This document shows positions 52,588-61,375 of a DNA stretch of 64,000 bases, in pieces; the first letter of the stretch is position 1, and each line of letters starts with the position of its first letter. The stretch is from positions 1,240,001-1,304,000 of the forward strand of contig NZ_JAQLOI010000001.1 of assembly GCF_028204155.1 (NCBI RefSeq), in the 5' to 3' direction. This DNA comes from Vibrio algarum. GTDB taxonomy: Bacteria; Pseudomonadota; Gammaproteobacteria; Enterobacterales; Vibrionaceae. The notes under the pieces were generated by a model. The model was given only the letters and a program-made list of their open reading frames with translations. It had not been told where the DNA came from and searched no databases. Both the position numbers and the translations under genes were made by a program.

Positions 52588-52998
52588 ATGCGCGGTTCAT
52601 TACAAGCATATAAAAAGGTATCTGTAGATAGTCAATTGAGTGCGGCTTCTCCGCATAAAGTGATTCAGATGCTGATGGCAGGTGCGATTGAACGCTTGGT
52701 GCAAGGCAAAGCTGCGATGGCCCAAGGTAACATAGCCGTTAAAGGTGAGCGTTTAGGTAAAGCACTCGATATTGTTATCAGTTTAAGAACATGTCTTTCT
52801 ATGGATGAAGGCGGAGACGTCGCTCAGAATCTAGACCAGTTATATGAGTTCATGATAAGCCAGATATCTGTGGCAAATATGGAGAATAACCCTCAAGCCA
52901 TAGATGATGTTATTGATATCTTAAGAGAGATAAAGTCAGCGTGGGATCAGATACCCAATGAGTATCATAACCTTACGGCTGCAGAGCTAGGTCAGTGA
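52588..52998 (+). CDS. fliS: Flagellin export chaperone FliS
   Basis: A 136-residue helical-bundle protein starting at the ATG after AAGAGGAATACC. The frame is open far upstream, but that part overlaps flaI. The conserved start MRGSLQAYKKVSVDSQLSAA and the core ASPHKVIQMLMAGAIERLVQ identify it. FliS binds the C-terminal helix of flagellins and prevents early polymerisation. Confidence 0.94.
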   Translation: MRGSLQAYKKVSVDSQLSAASPHKVIQMLMAGAIERLVQGKAAMAQGNIAVKGERLGKALDIVISLRTCLSMDEGGDVAQNLDQLYEFMISQISVANMENNPQAIDDVIDILREIKSAWDQIPNEYHNLTAAELGQ

Positions 52999-53080
52999 TC
53001 AATTTGATGTTTTTACCTTAAATACGGGCATTGCTGTCATAATAGATAGTTGCCTTATTTCACAGATGCCATAAAATAAC

Positions 53081-53121
53081 GCCCATTAGACAAAAGTTCG
53101 CTTACCTAGTGGGCTTTTTTT
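53081..53121 (+). terminator. Terminator after fliS
   Basis: The stem GCCCATTAG / CTAGTGGGC (one G-T pair) around a 16-base loop is followed by seven T residues. It separates the flaG-fliS unit from flrA. Confidence 0.85.
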
Positions 53122-53219
53122 GTTGCTGTTCTCCCCTAATTAGCTATCGTTAAATTAACGTTGTTTAAATGACTAAGCTGATAAAACACAAGAACATACA
53201 TAAGGCACCTTATTAAGCT

Positions 53220-54680
53220 ATGGATAGATTAGCCAAACTGTTGATAATTGAAGATGATGAAAAATTGCAACTTCAGTTAGCGATAATTCTGGAATTCATT
53301 GGGGAACAAGCTCTCGTTATACATTCAGAACAATTAGATTCGGTAAAATGGACCACCGAATGGTCTGCTTGTATTTGGGGGTCTATCAGTGATGAAATAG
53401 CTGAGGCTAATGTAGCAAAACATATTCAGAATTCGATTCATATCCCAACGCTTACCTTAGGGAAAAAAACGGGAACAATGTGCGAGTTCCCACATTTCAT
53501 TGGCGAACTTTGTACCCCTCTAAATTACACTCAACTCACCGATGCGCTTCATCATTGTTCCGTATTTTTAGGAAAACAGAGCAGTGAATTTGTTAGTGGA
53601 CGCAAAAGCACGCTGTTTAGAAGCTTGGTTGGAGAAAGTGCCGGTATCAAAGAAGTTCGCCACCTCATTGAGCAAGTCGCAAATACCGAGGCAAATGTGT
53701 TAATCCTCGGTGAATCCGGTACGGGTAAAGAAGTTGTTGCGAGAAACGTGCATTATCACTCTTCAAGAAGAAAAGGGCCGTTTGTACCAATTAACTGTGG
53801 GGCTATACCAGCAGACCTTTTAGAGAGTGAACTCTTTGGTCATGAAAAAGGCGCTTTTACCGGTGCAATTACCGCTAGAAAAGGGCGATTTGAATTAGCG
53901 GAAGGCGGAACTATCTTCCTTGATGAAATTGGTGATATGCCAATGCCAATGCAGGTTAAACTGTTACGTGTGTTGCAGGAAAGATGCTTTGAACGCGTAG
54001 GTGGTAATAGCACGATTAAGGTTAACGTTAGGATTATTGCGGCAACTCACCGAAATCTAGACGACATGATAACAGACGGTGGTTTTAGAGAAGACTTATA
54101 CTATCGTTTAAATGTTTTTCCAATTGAAATGCCCGCGTTGAGAGAGCGAAGCGAAGATATCCCATTATTGCTGACTGAGTTGATGTCTAGAATGGAAGCG
54201 GAAGGAAGCCCTGCAATTCGATTTGCACCGAGAGCGGTTGATTCCCTTATGGATCATACATGGCCTGGCAACGTTCGTGAGTTAGCGAATCTAGTCGAGC
54301 GTATGGTCATTCTCTACCCAAATAAACTGGTCGATGTGACGAATCTACCGACCAAGTATCGCTATAGTGATATTCCTGAATTTCAGCCAGAGTACACTTC
54401 AAGTTCCGATAGTATTGAAGAACAAGAACGTGATGTTTTAAGCAGTATTTTTTCTCCGAACTTTTCTGCTGAAGAAGAAAGTGCCAAGAACGGGTCGGAT
54501 GCTTACAGTTTGCCTGAAGAAGGGTTAAACCTGAAAGAGTATCTTGCTGATCTAGAGGTCGACCTTATTAGCCAGGCACTAAATAAACACGATGGTGTGG
54601 TTGCAAGGGCGGCGGATATGTTGGAAATCAGGCGAACCACTTTGGTAGAGAAAATGAAAAAATACAATTTACAGAGATAA
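53220..54680 (+). CDS. flrA: Sigma-54-dependent flagellar master regulator FlrA
   Basis: A 486-residue enhancer-binding protein. The N-terminal FleQ-type domain (about 8-120) is followed by the AAA+ domain with GESGTGKE at about 164, the sigma-54 contact loop FGHEKGAFTGA and FREDLYYRLNVFPIEMPALR. A C-terminal Fis-type helix-turn-helix lies at NKHDGVVARAADMLEIRRTT. FlrA starts the flagellar hierarchy by activating flrBC and, in V. cholerae, the early structural operons. No sigma-54 site was seen before it, as expected for the top regulator. Confidence 0.94.
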   Translation: MDRLAKLLIIEDDEKLQLQLAIILEFIGEQALVIHSEQLDSVKWTTEWSACIWGSISDEIAEANVAKHIQNSIHIPTLTLGKKTGTMCEFPHFIGELCTPLNYTQLTDALHHCSVFLGKQSSEFVSGRKSTLFRSLVGESAGIKEVRHLIEQVANTEANVLILGESGTGKEVVARNVHYHSSRRKGPFVPINCGAIPADLLESELFGHEKGAFTGAITARKGRFELAEGGTIFLDEIGDMPMPMQVKLLRVLQERCFERVGGNSTIKVNVRIIAATHRNLDDMITDGGFREDLYYRLNVFPIEMPALRERSEDIPLLLTELMSRMEAEGSPAIRFAPRAVDSLMDHTWPGNVRELANLVERMVILYPNKLVDVTNLPTKYRYSDIPEFQPEYTSSSDSIEEQERDVLSSIFSPNFSAEEESAKNGSDAYSLPEEGLNLKEYLADLEVDLISQALNKHDGVVARAADMLEIRRTTLVEKMKKYNLQR

Positions 54681-54766
54681 TGAACTAGATATAACGTCTT
54701 TCGCTATCGTCAATAATATGACACACAAAATAAACCATAACATCTTGATATTATAGAGTAATTCAT

Positions 54767-54782
54767 TGGCCTGCTAATTGCA
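54767..54782 (+). promoter_or_regulatory. Sigma-54 promoter of flrBC
   Basis: TGGCCTGCTAATTGCA has GG and GC 10 bases apart and a perfect TTGCA. It lies 37 bp before flrB. It shares CTGCTAATTGCA-type sequence with the fliE promoter, fitting common control by FlrA. Confidence 0.87.
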
Positions 54783-54818
54783 TTCTTTGCTATTGTTCTA
54801 TTTACAAGAGATATAAAC

Positions 54819-55856
54819 ATGGCATCACTTTCCATTGGGGAAAACGAAACTCACTTAGGCTCACTTGAAGATCAGGTTACAAGATACAAGCAAGTATTAG
54901 ATGTCATGCCTGCCGGAGTGATTCTGTTAGATACTCAAGGTGAAGTGAAAGAGGCCAATCCTGAAGCGCAAAAACTACTGGAAGTTCCTTTAGTAGGACA
55001 GAAGTGGTTCGCGGTAATTCAAAACGCCTTTGCACCAAGAGACGATGATGGACACGAGATTTCATTAAGAAACGGCCGCAAGGTTAGATTGGCTATTTCA
55101 GCGTCATCGACAGGGCAACTTATTCTTATTACCGACCTGACAGAAACTCGCCTTCTGCAATCGAGAGTGGGTGATTTACAAAGGCTTTCATCGCTAGGCC
55201 GCATGGTCGCTTCATTAGCTCATCAAGTTCGAACGCCACTTTCTAGCGCAATGTTATACGCATCAAACCTCGGTGCTGCCAATCTCCCCGTCCCAACAAG
55301 AGAAAGATTTCAGACTAAGTTAATGGATCGTTTGCATGATCTAGAAAAGCAAGTAAATGACATGTTGCTGTTTGCAAAAGGCGGTGACAATAAAGTGGTG
55401 AATGCATTTACAGTGAGTGATCTTGTCTCTGAATTTCAACCAATGATAGAAACCGCAGTAAAGAATAACCAAATCGATTATTTTTTAGAAGTTGAAAGCG
55501 AAGATACCCAATTACTTGGTAACGTCAATGCGATGGCGTCAGCGTTAAGCAATCTCGTCATCAATGCAATTCAAATTGCAGGTAAAGAATCTCAAGTCGA
55601 TGTATTTCTGCGGCCAGTCAATAATGAACTAAAAATTTCAGTTCAAGACAGTGGCCCAGGCGTCCCTGCAGAGCTACAAGCAAAGATCATGGAACCATTT
55701 TTTACTACTCGCTCTCAAGGCACTGGTCTTGGTTTGGCTGTTGTTCAGATGGTATGTCGTGCCCACAAGGGTCGCTTAGAATTAATATCAGAAGCAGGGG
55801 ATGGTGCATGCTTCACAATGTGCCTTCCTATTGAAATAAACTCTGGAGAAGAATAA
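54819..55856 (+). CDS. flrB: Flagellar sensor histidine kinase FlrB
   Basis: A 345-residue cytoplasmic kinase without membrane segments. The PAS domain (about 20-110, MPAGVILLDTQGEVKEANPE) is followed by the phosphorylated His135 in LAHQVRTPLS, an N box (ALSNLVINAIQIAG) and the G boxes DSGPGVP and GTGLGLAVV. It phosphorylates FlrC. Its stop overlaps the flrC start. Confidence 0.94.
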   Translation: MASLSIGENETHLGSLEDQVTRYKQVLDVMPAGVILLDTQGEVKEANPEAQKLLEVPLVGQKWFAVIQNAFAPRDDDGHEISLRNGRKVRLAISASSTGQLILITDLTETRLLQSRVGDLQRLSSLGRMVASLAHQVRTPLSSAMLYASNLGAANLPVPTRERFQTKLMDRLHDLEKQVNDMLLFAKGGDNKVVNAFTVSDLVSEFQPMIETAVKNNQIDYFLEVESEDTQLLGNVNAMASALSNLVINAIQIAGKESQVDVFLRPVNNELKISVQDSGPGVPAELQAKIMEPFFTTRSQGTGLGLAVVQMVCRAHKGRLELISEAGDGACFTMCLPIEINSGEE

Positions 55857-57283
55857 TGGCTCAAAGCAAAGTGTTAATCGTTGAAGACGATGAAGGTCTA
55901 CGCGAAGCGTTAGTAGATACTTTAGCCTTAGCTGGTTATGAGTGGATAGAGGCTGATAGTGCGGAAGATGCACTTGTAAAATTAAAATCTCAAGAAGTTG
56001 ATATTGTCGTTTCAGATGTACAGATGGCTGGCATGGGTGGTTTAGCGCTATTAAGAAACATTAAACAGCAGCGACCTAATCTTCCGGTTCTTCTTATGAC
56101 GGCTTATGCCAATATTGAAGACGCTGTTGCTGCGATGAAAGAAGGTGCAATTGATTATATGGCGAAACCTTTTGCACCAGAAGTTTTGCTAAATATGGTC
56201 TCTCGATATGCTCCGGTGAAAAATGATGATAATGGCGACGCTATTGTAGCGGATGAAAAAAGTTTAAAACTCCTATCTTTAGCAGACAAGGTTGCGAAAA
56301 CCGATGCTAATGTGATGGTTCTTGGTCCGAGTGGGTCAGGCAAAGAAGTCATGTCTCGTTATATTCACAACGCTTCCAATCGAAAAAATGGGCCATTTGT
56401 TGCGATCAACTGTGCAGCTATCCCTGACAATATGTTAGAAGCAACCTTGTTCGGTTACGAAAAAGGCGCATTTACAGGTGCAATTCAAGCCTGTCCGGGA
56501 AAATTCGAACAAGCCCAAGGCGGAACAATACTGCTTGATGAAATCAGTGAGATGGATCTAAGCCTACAAGCAAAACTCTTACGAGTGTTGCAAGAAAGAG
56601 AAGTTGAACGTCTTGGGAGTCGAAAAAGTATTAAGCTTGATGTTCGTGTACTTGCTACCAGTAATCGAGATTTAAAACAGTATGTATCGGAAGGTAATTT
56701 CCGTGAGGATTTATACTACCGACTAAACGTATTTCCAATCTCTTGGCCTCCACTGACACAAAGAAAAGGCGATATTGAACCACTTGCCAAACATTTGGCG
56801 GAGCGACATTGTCAAAAGCTCGGTATGCCCGTGCCCTCAATGTCTAATAGCGCAATGGTCAAGTTGTTGAGTTATCCATGGCCGGGTAATGTGAGGGAGT
56901 TAGATAATGTTATTCAACGTGCGCTTATCCTAAGTGAGCACGGAGATATTCAAGACGACCATATTTTACTTGAAGGCGTCGATTGGCATGATGCTACCAG
57001 CCTACAAAGTGTTGTAGAGGCGGGCGAAGTAGTACCATCTGTTCGTCCAATCGCTGAAGTAAATCCAGACGTTCCTGTAGCAGCATCAGTGTCTAAGCCC
57101 TCTCTATCAGGAGAAGGACTCGGAAACGAGTTAAGAGATCAAGAGTTCGCGATAATTTTAGAAACCTTAGTTGAGTGTAATGGTCGACGAAAGGAGATAG
57201 CAGAAAAATTAGGTATAAGCCCTAGAACACTCAGGTATAAACTTGCAAAAATGCGCGATGCAGGCATAGAACTTCCTAGTTAA
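55856..57283 (+). CDS. flrC: Sigma-54-dependent flagellar response regulator FlrC
   Basis: A 475-residue NtrC-type regulator. The receiver domain (1-120) has phospho-acceptor Asp54 in VVSDVQMAGMGG, and Lys104 lies in MAKPF. The AAA+ domain has GPSGSGKEV at about 157 and FGYEKGAFTGA. The C-terminal Fis-type DNA-binding helix is RKEIAEKLGISPRTLRYKLA. FlrC-phosphate activates the middle operons, including flgB, flgF, flgK, flaA and fliE-type promoters. Confidence 0.95.
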   Translation: MAQSKVLIVEDDEGLREALVDTLALAGYEWIEADSAEDALVKLKSQEVDIVVSDVQMAGMGGLALLRNIKQQRPNLPVLLMTAYANIEDAVAAMKEGAIDYMAKPFAPEVLLNMVSRYAPVKNDDNGDAIVADEKSLKLLSLADKVAKTDANVMVLGPSGSGKEVMSRYIHNASNRKNGPFVAINCAAIPDNMLEATLFGYEKGAFTGAIQACPGKFEQAQGGTILLDEISEMDLSLQAKLLRVLQEREVERLGSRKSIKLDVRVLATSNRDLKQYVSEGNFREDLYYRLNVFPISWPPLTQRKGDIEPLAKHLAERHCQKLGMPVPSMSNSAMVKLLSYPWPGNVRELDNVIQRALILSEHGDIQDDHILLEGVDWHDATSLQSVVEAGEVVPSVRPIAEVNPDVPVAASVSKPSLSGEGLGNELRDQEFAIILETLVECNGRRKEIAEKLGISPRTLRYKLAKMRDAGIELPS

Positions 57284-57299
57284 TCATTAAGTTATATTG

Positions 57300-57339
57300 A
57301 AACGCTAAGCCATTTTGATAGAAATGACTTAGCGTTTTT
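57300..57339 (+). terminator. Terminator after flrC
   Basis: The stem AAACGCTAAG / CTTAGCGTTT, with additional pairing of CATTT/AAATG inside, is followed by TT. It lies 17 bp after the flrC stop. Confidence 0.85.
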
Positions 57340-57355
57340 CATTACATTGCTCTAC

Positions 57356-57371
57356 TGGCATGCTAATTGCA
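57356..57371 (+). promoter_or_regulatory. Sigma-54 promoter of the fliEFGHIJ operon
   Basis: TGGCATGCTAATTGCA matches the consensus with GG and GC 10 bases apart. It lies 54 bp before the fliE ATG. Confidence 0.9.
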
Positions 57372-57424
57372 AAATTAACATTAGGTCAGAATAAAAAGTC
57401 AAAAAATTGGCTTGTGGGGATGAA

Positions 57425-57736
57425 ATGAATATTAGTGGAATTCAAGGTGAAATGCAGGCAATGATGCTTGAAGCATCAAATACTAAAGCAACCGCTACGG
57501 GTCAAACTGTCAGCGCTGATTTTAGTAAAATGCTAAGCTCTGCAATTAACAACGTGAACTCTCTCCAAAAAGCATCCAGCGATATTCAGATGCGTTTCGA
57601 TAGAGGAGACGAAAATGTGTCTCTATCGGATGTCATGATTGCGAAAAATAAATCAAGTGTCGCGTTTGACGCAACCATCCAAGTTAGAAACAAGCTTGTC
57701 GAATCTTATAAAGAATTAATGAATATGCCAGTTTAG
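57425..57736 (+). CDS. fliE: Flagellar hook-basal body protein FliE
   Basis: A 103-residue protein linking the MS ring and rod. I start it at the ATG at 57425 (MNISGIQGEMQAMMLEASNT), 5 bp after GTGGGGA. A TTG at 57407 would overlap the ribosome site. The conserved C-terminal core DENVSLSDVMIAKNKSSVAF and TIQVRNKLVESYKELMNMPV is intact. Confidence 0.94.
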   Translation: MNISGIQGEMQAMMLEASNTKATATGQTVSADFSKMLSSAINNVNSLQKASSDIQMRFDRGDENVSLSDVMIAKNKSSVAFDATIQVRNKLVESYKELMNMPV

Positions 57737-57751
57737 GTTGGGTGAAGAATA

Positions 57752-59497
57752 GTGGCTGACGATAAACAATCAACAGATTTGGCAGTAAGTGATTCTAGTG
57801 GCAGCGCACTTATGGCTGGCGCAGATGGCCTTGATAGCGCCATACAAGATCCAGATTTACATGAGAAAAGTTCTGCAAAAACTGACTTCGGAATGGGTGA
57901 TCTTGATCTGCTTCGTCAGGTTGTATTAGTTCTATCTATTTCTATTTGCGTAGCTTTAATTGTGATGCTTTTCTTTTGGGTAAAAGAGCCCGAATTACGA
58001 CCTTTAGGTTCATACGAAACCGAAGAACTTATTCCGATTTTAGATTATCTCGATCAACAAAAACAAGATTACACACTGAATGGCAATACGATTTCTGTGC
58101 CAGTGAGTGAATATAGTCAGTTAAAACTAAATCTGTCACGAGCAGGTTTGAATCAAACGACGGCAGCTGGAGACGATATACTTCTAAATGATATGGGTTT
58201 TGGTGTCTCACAGCGTCTAGAAAAAGAAAGATTAAAACTCAGTCGAGAAAGGCAGTTAGCTAAAGCTATTGAACAGATGCGCCAAGTACGTAAGGCTTCT
58301 GTTTTACTCGCCTTGCCACAACAAAGTGTTTTTGTACGCCATAATCAAGATGCTTCCGCAACGGTATTTTTGACTTTAGCTACTGGTTCTAGTTTAAAAC
58401 AAGAAGAAGTGGATTCTATTGTTGATATGGTTGGAAGTGCAGTTCCAGGTATGAAGCCAACTCGCGTTACCGTAACCGATCAATATGGCCGTTTGTTAAG
58501 TTCAGGGTCTCAAGACCCGTTATCGACGGCACGTCGTAAAGAGCAAGACATCGAAAGAAAACAAGAACAGTCGCTTAGAGATAAAATAGATTCGGTATTA
58601 ATGCCTATTTTAGGGATTGGAAATTATACAGCGCAAGTGGATGTTCAACTCGACTTTAGTGCAATAGAGCAAACGCAAAGAAAATACGATCCACAAACAC
58701 CTGCGACAAGAAGTGAATATACTTTAGAAGATTACAACAACGGAAGTGTTGTGGCTGGGGTACCGGGCGCATTGAGTAATCAACCCCCAGCAGACGCTTC
58801 TATTCCACAAGACGTTGCTCAAATGAAAGATGGCTCTATGCTCGGACAAGGCTCCGTACATAAAGAAGCAACTAGAAACTTTGAGTTAGATACCACCATT
58901 AGCCACGAGCGTCGACAAACGGGTGTTATCGACCGTCAAACGGTTTCAGTTGCCATTAAAAATCGCGCTATTACGAATCCAGATACTGGCGAAGTTACCT
59001 ACCAACCTTTGTCACAAGGTGAAATTGACGCAATTAAACAAGTACTTATAGGTACAATTGGGTTTAGTGAAGCCCGTGGTGATTTGTTGAATGTGTTAAG
59101 TGTTAAATTTGCTGAACCTGAATTTGCAGAAGTAACAGAAACGGCTATTTGGGATCATCCTAACTTTAATGACTGGGTTCGTTGGGCTGCCAGCGCTCTA
59201 GTTATCATTATTGTGATTGTTGTGCTGATACGCCCTGCGATGAAGAAACTTCTCAATCCACATGATGAAGAAGAAGCAGTGGAATATGGCCCAGATGGAT
59301 TACCAATTAATGCGAATAGCGAAACCAGTTTAATCGGTAGTGATATTGAAAGTGGTGAAGCATTTGAATTTGGGTCTGGTATCGATTTACCTAACCTACA
59401 TAAAGATGAAGATGTGCTCAAAGCAGTGAGAGCATTGGTTGCGAATGAACCTGAGTTAGCGGCTCAGGTTGTGAAGAATTGGTTACAAGATGCCTGA
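57752..59497 (+). CDS. fliF: Flagellar MS-ring protein FliF
   Basis: A 581-residue inner-membrane ring protein with a GTG start preceded by GGGTGAAG. Membrane segments lie at about 57-76 and 472-492. The periplasmic ring-building domains lie between them (ARRKEQDIERKQEQSLRDKI, NYTAQVDVQLDFSAIEQTQR). The cytoplasmic C-terminal tail (DEDVLKAVRALVANEPELAA) binds FliG. It overlaps fliG by 8 bp. Confidence 0.96.
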   Translation: MADDKQSTDLAVSDSSGSALMAGADGLDSAIQDPDLHEKSSAKTDFGMGDLDLLRQVVLVLSISICVALIVMLFFWVKEPELRPLGSYETEELIPILDYLDQQKQDYTLNGNTISVPVSEYSQLKLNLSRAGLNQTTAAGDDILLNDMGFGVSQRLEKERLKLSRERQLAKAIEQMRQVRKASVLLALPQQSVFVRHNQDASATVFLTLATGSSLKQEEVDSIVDMVGSAVPGMKPTRVTVTDQYGRLLSSGSQDPLSTARRKEQDIERKQEQSLRDKIDSVLMPILGIGNYTAQVDVQLDFSAIEQTQRKYDPQTPATRSEYTLEDYNNGSVVAGVPGALSNQPPADASIPQDVAQMKDGSMLGQGSVHKEATRNFELDTTISHERRQTGVIDRQTVSVAIKNRAITNPDTGEVTYQPLSQGEIDAIKQVLIGTIGFSEARGDLLNVLSVKFAEPEFAEVTETAIWDHPNFNDWVRWAASALVIIIVIVVLIRPAMKKLLNPHDEEEAVEYGPDGLPINANSETSLIGSDIESGEAFEFGSGIDLPNLHKDEDVLKAVRALVANEPELAAQVVKNWLQDA

Positions 59498-60548
59498 TGA
59501 AATTGTAAAAAGTGAAGAGGGTGGACCTCTAGCAACAACGGATGCTGTTGATATAGCCAATATTGTTGGTGATGAGCGAGCAGCGATACTGTTATTGAGT
59601 CTTAGTGAAGAGGATGCGGCAGGTATTATTCGTCATTTAGAGCCGAAGCAGGTGCAACGCGTTGGTAGTGCAATGGCGAGAGCAACTGACTTAAACAACG
59701 ATAAAGTAACGGCTGTGCACCGAGCGTTTCTAGAGGATATTCAAAAGTACACCAATATTGGTATGGGTAGCGAAGACTTTATGCGTAAAGCACTCGTTGC
59801 TGCTTTGGGTGAAGATAAAGCCGGAAACTTAGTTGACCAAATTTTGTTGGGCACAGGTTCTAAAGGTCTAGATTCGTTGAAATGGATGGATCCACGTCAG
59901 GTTGCTACCATCATTATTAATGAACACCCGCAGATTCAAACTATTGTGCTCTCCTATCTAGATGCGGATCAGTCTGCAGAAATTTTATCTCAATTCCCAG
60001 AGCGAGTTAGGCTTGATCTTATGATGCGTATTGCCAACCTTGAAGAAGTCCAACCGTCAGCGCTAGCGGAATTGAATGAAATTATGGAGAAACAGTTTGC
60101 TGGTCAAGCTGGTGCTCAAGCTGCGAAGATTGGTGGTCTAAAAGCAGCGGCAGAAATTATGAACTACATGGACAACAGCGTCGAAGGTGTTTTGATAGAC
60201 CAAATTCGAGATCAAGACGAAGATATGGCTACTCAGATCCAAGATTTGATGTTCGTATTCGAAAACTTGATCGAAGTAGACGACCAAGGTGTTCAGAAAC
60301 TGTTGCGCGATGTGCCACAAGATGTACTGCAGAAAGCATTGAAAGGTGCAGACGAAGGGTTACGAGAGAAAATATTCAACAACATGTCAAAACGTGCTGC
60401 AGAGATGATGCGCGACGATATCGAAGCTATGCCTCCTGTACGTGTTGCGGATGTGGAAGCGGCTCAGAAAGAGATCTTGGGTGTGGCAAGAAAACTGGCC
60501 GACAGCGGAGAAATTATGCTGTCTGGCGGTGCCGACGATTTCTTATAA
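59490..60548 (+). CDS. fliG: Flagellar motor switch protein FliG
   Basis: A 352-residue switch protein. The N-terminal domain (ERAAILLLSLSEEDAAGIIR) binds FliF. The middle EHPQ motif is in IINEHPQIQTIVLSYL, and the C-terminal torque domain contains LIEVDDQGVQKLLRDVPQDV and AEMMRDDIEAMPPVRVADVE. It interacts with the stator and with FliM/N on the cytoplasmic face. Confidence 0.96.
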   Translation: MPDEIVKSEEGGPLATTDAVDIANIVGDERAAILLLSLSEEDAAGIIRHLEPKQVQRVGSAMARATDLNNDKVTAVHRAFLEDIQKYTNIGMGSEDFMRKALVAALGEDKAGNLVDQILLGTGSKGLDSLKWMDPRQVATIIINEHPQIQTIVLSYLDADQSAEILSQFPERVRLDLMMRIANLEEVQPSALAELNEIMEKQFAGQAGAQAAKIGGLKAAAEIMNYMDNSVEGVLIDQIRDQDEDMATQIQDLMFVFENLIEVDDQGVQKLLRDVPQDVLQKALKGADEGLREKIFNNMSKRAAEMMRDDIEAMPPVRVADVEAAQKEILGVARKLADSGEIMLSGGADDFL

Positions 60549-60574
60549 TAGTTATTAAACAAAGTAGGTAATGT

Positions 60575-61375
60575 ATGTCTCTTGAACGGAAAAGAGGTTT
60601 TTTGCGTCCAGACGAAGATGGTGCAGAGGTGAAACCAGAGAAATGGGGTTTGCCGGATTACACCTCAGAGACGAATAAAGATGCCAAAGAGACGGCATTT
60701 AATTATGACCCAGGCTGGATTCCTAACTTTGATGAGCCAAGCGCAGAAGCGCCAATTGAACTCACAGAATCTGCGATTGAAGAGATAAAGAAAAATGCTC
60801 ATCAAGAAGGTTATCTTCAGGGGCAAGAAGCCGGCTTTAATGCTGGGTATGAAAAAGGCAAAGAACAAGGTTTAAATGACGGTCATGCCGAAGGTTTGGA
60901 CCTTGGTAAAACCGAAGGCATTCAAGAAGGTCAGGCGTTTATAAAGCAACAGGTAGAGCACTTCATGAACCTTGCAAATCAGTTTGCTCAGCCATTAGAG
61001 CTAATGAATGCACAGGTAGAGAAACAACTTGTTGAAATGGTACTGACATTAACCAAAGAAGTTGTGCATGTTGAAGTACAAACCAATCCTCAAATCATTT
61101 TGGATACCATCAAAGAATCCGTTGAAGCACTGCCTATTTCTGGCCACTCAATTACGTTAAAGCTTAATCCAGAAGACGTCACCATTATTAAGTCAGCCTA
61201 CGGTGAGGAAGAACTTGATTGTCGTAACTGGATATTGCTGAGCGAACCCTCTCTCAATAGAGGGGATATCCAAATAGAAGCTGGAGAATCTAGCGTTAGT
61301 TACAAAATTGAGGAGCGTATTCGTTCGGTTATTCAGTCTTTTTGTGGTGTTAATCGTTTTCAGGGTAGTGAGTAA
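60575..61375 (+). CDS. fliH: Flagellar export regulator FliH
   Basis: A 266-residue protein that binds the FliI ATPase. A charged N-terminal part is followed by an uninterrupted run of eleven glycines spaced every four residues (79 to 119), the FliH GxxxG helix. The C-terminal FliI-binding domain (VEKQLVEMVLTLTKEVVHVE) follows. Its stop overlaps the fliI start (TAATG). Confidence 0.93.
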   Translation: MSLERKRGFLRPDEDGAEVKPEKWGLPDYTSETNKDAKETAFNYDPGWIPNFDEPSAEAPIELTESAIEEIKKNAHQEGYLQGQEAGFNAGYEKGKEQGLNDGHAEGLDLGKTEGIQEGQAFIKQQVEHFMNLANQFAQPLELMNAQVEKQLVEMVLTLTKEVVHVEVQTNPQIILDTIKESVEALPISGHSITLKLNPEDVTIIKSAYGEEELDCRNWILLSEPSLNRGDIQIEAGESSVSYKIEERIRSVIQSFCGVNRFQGSE

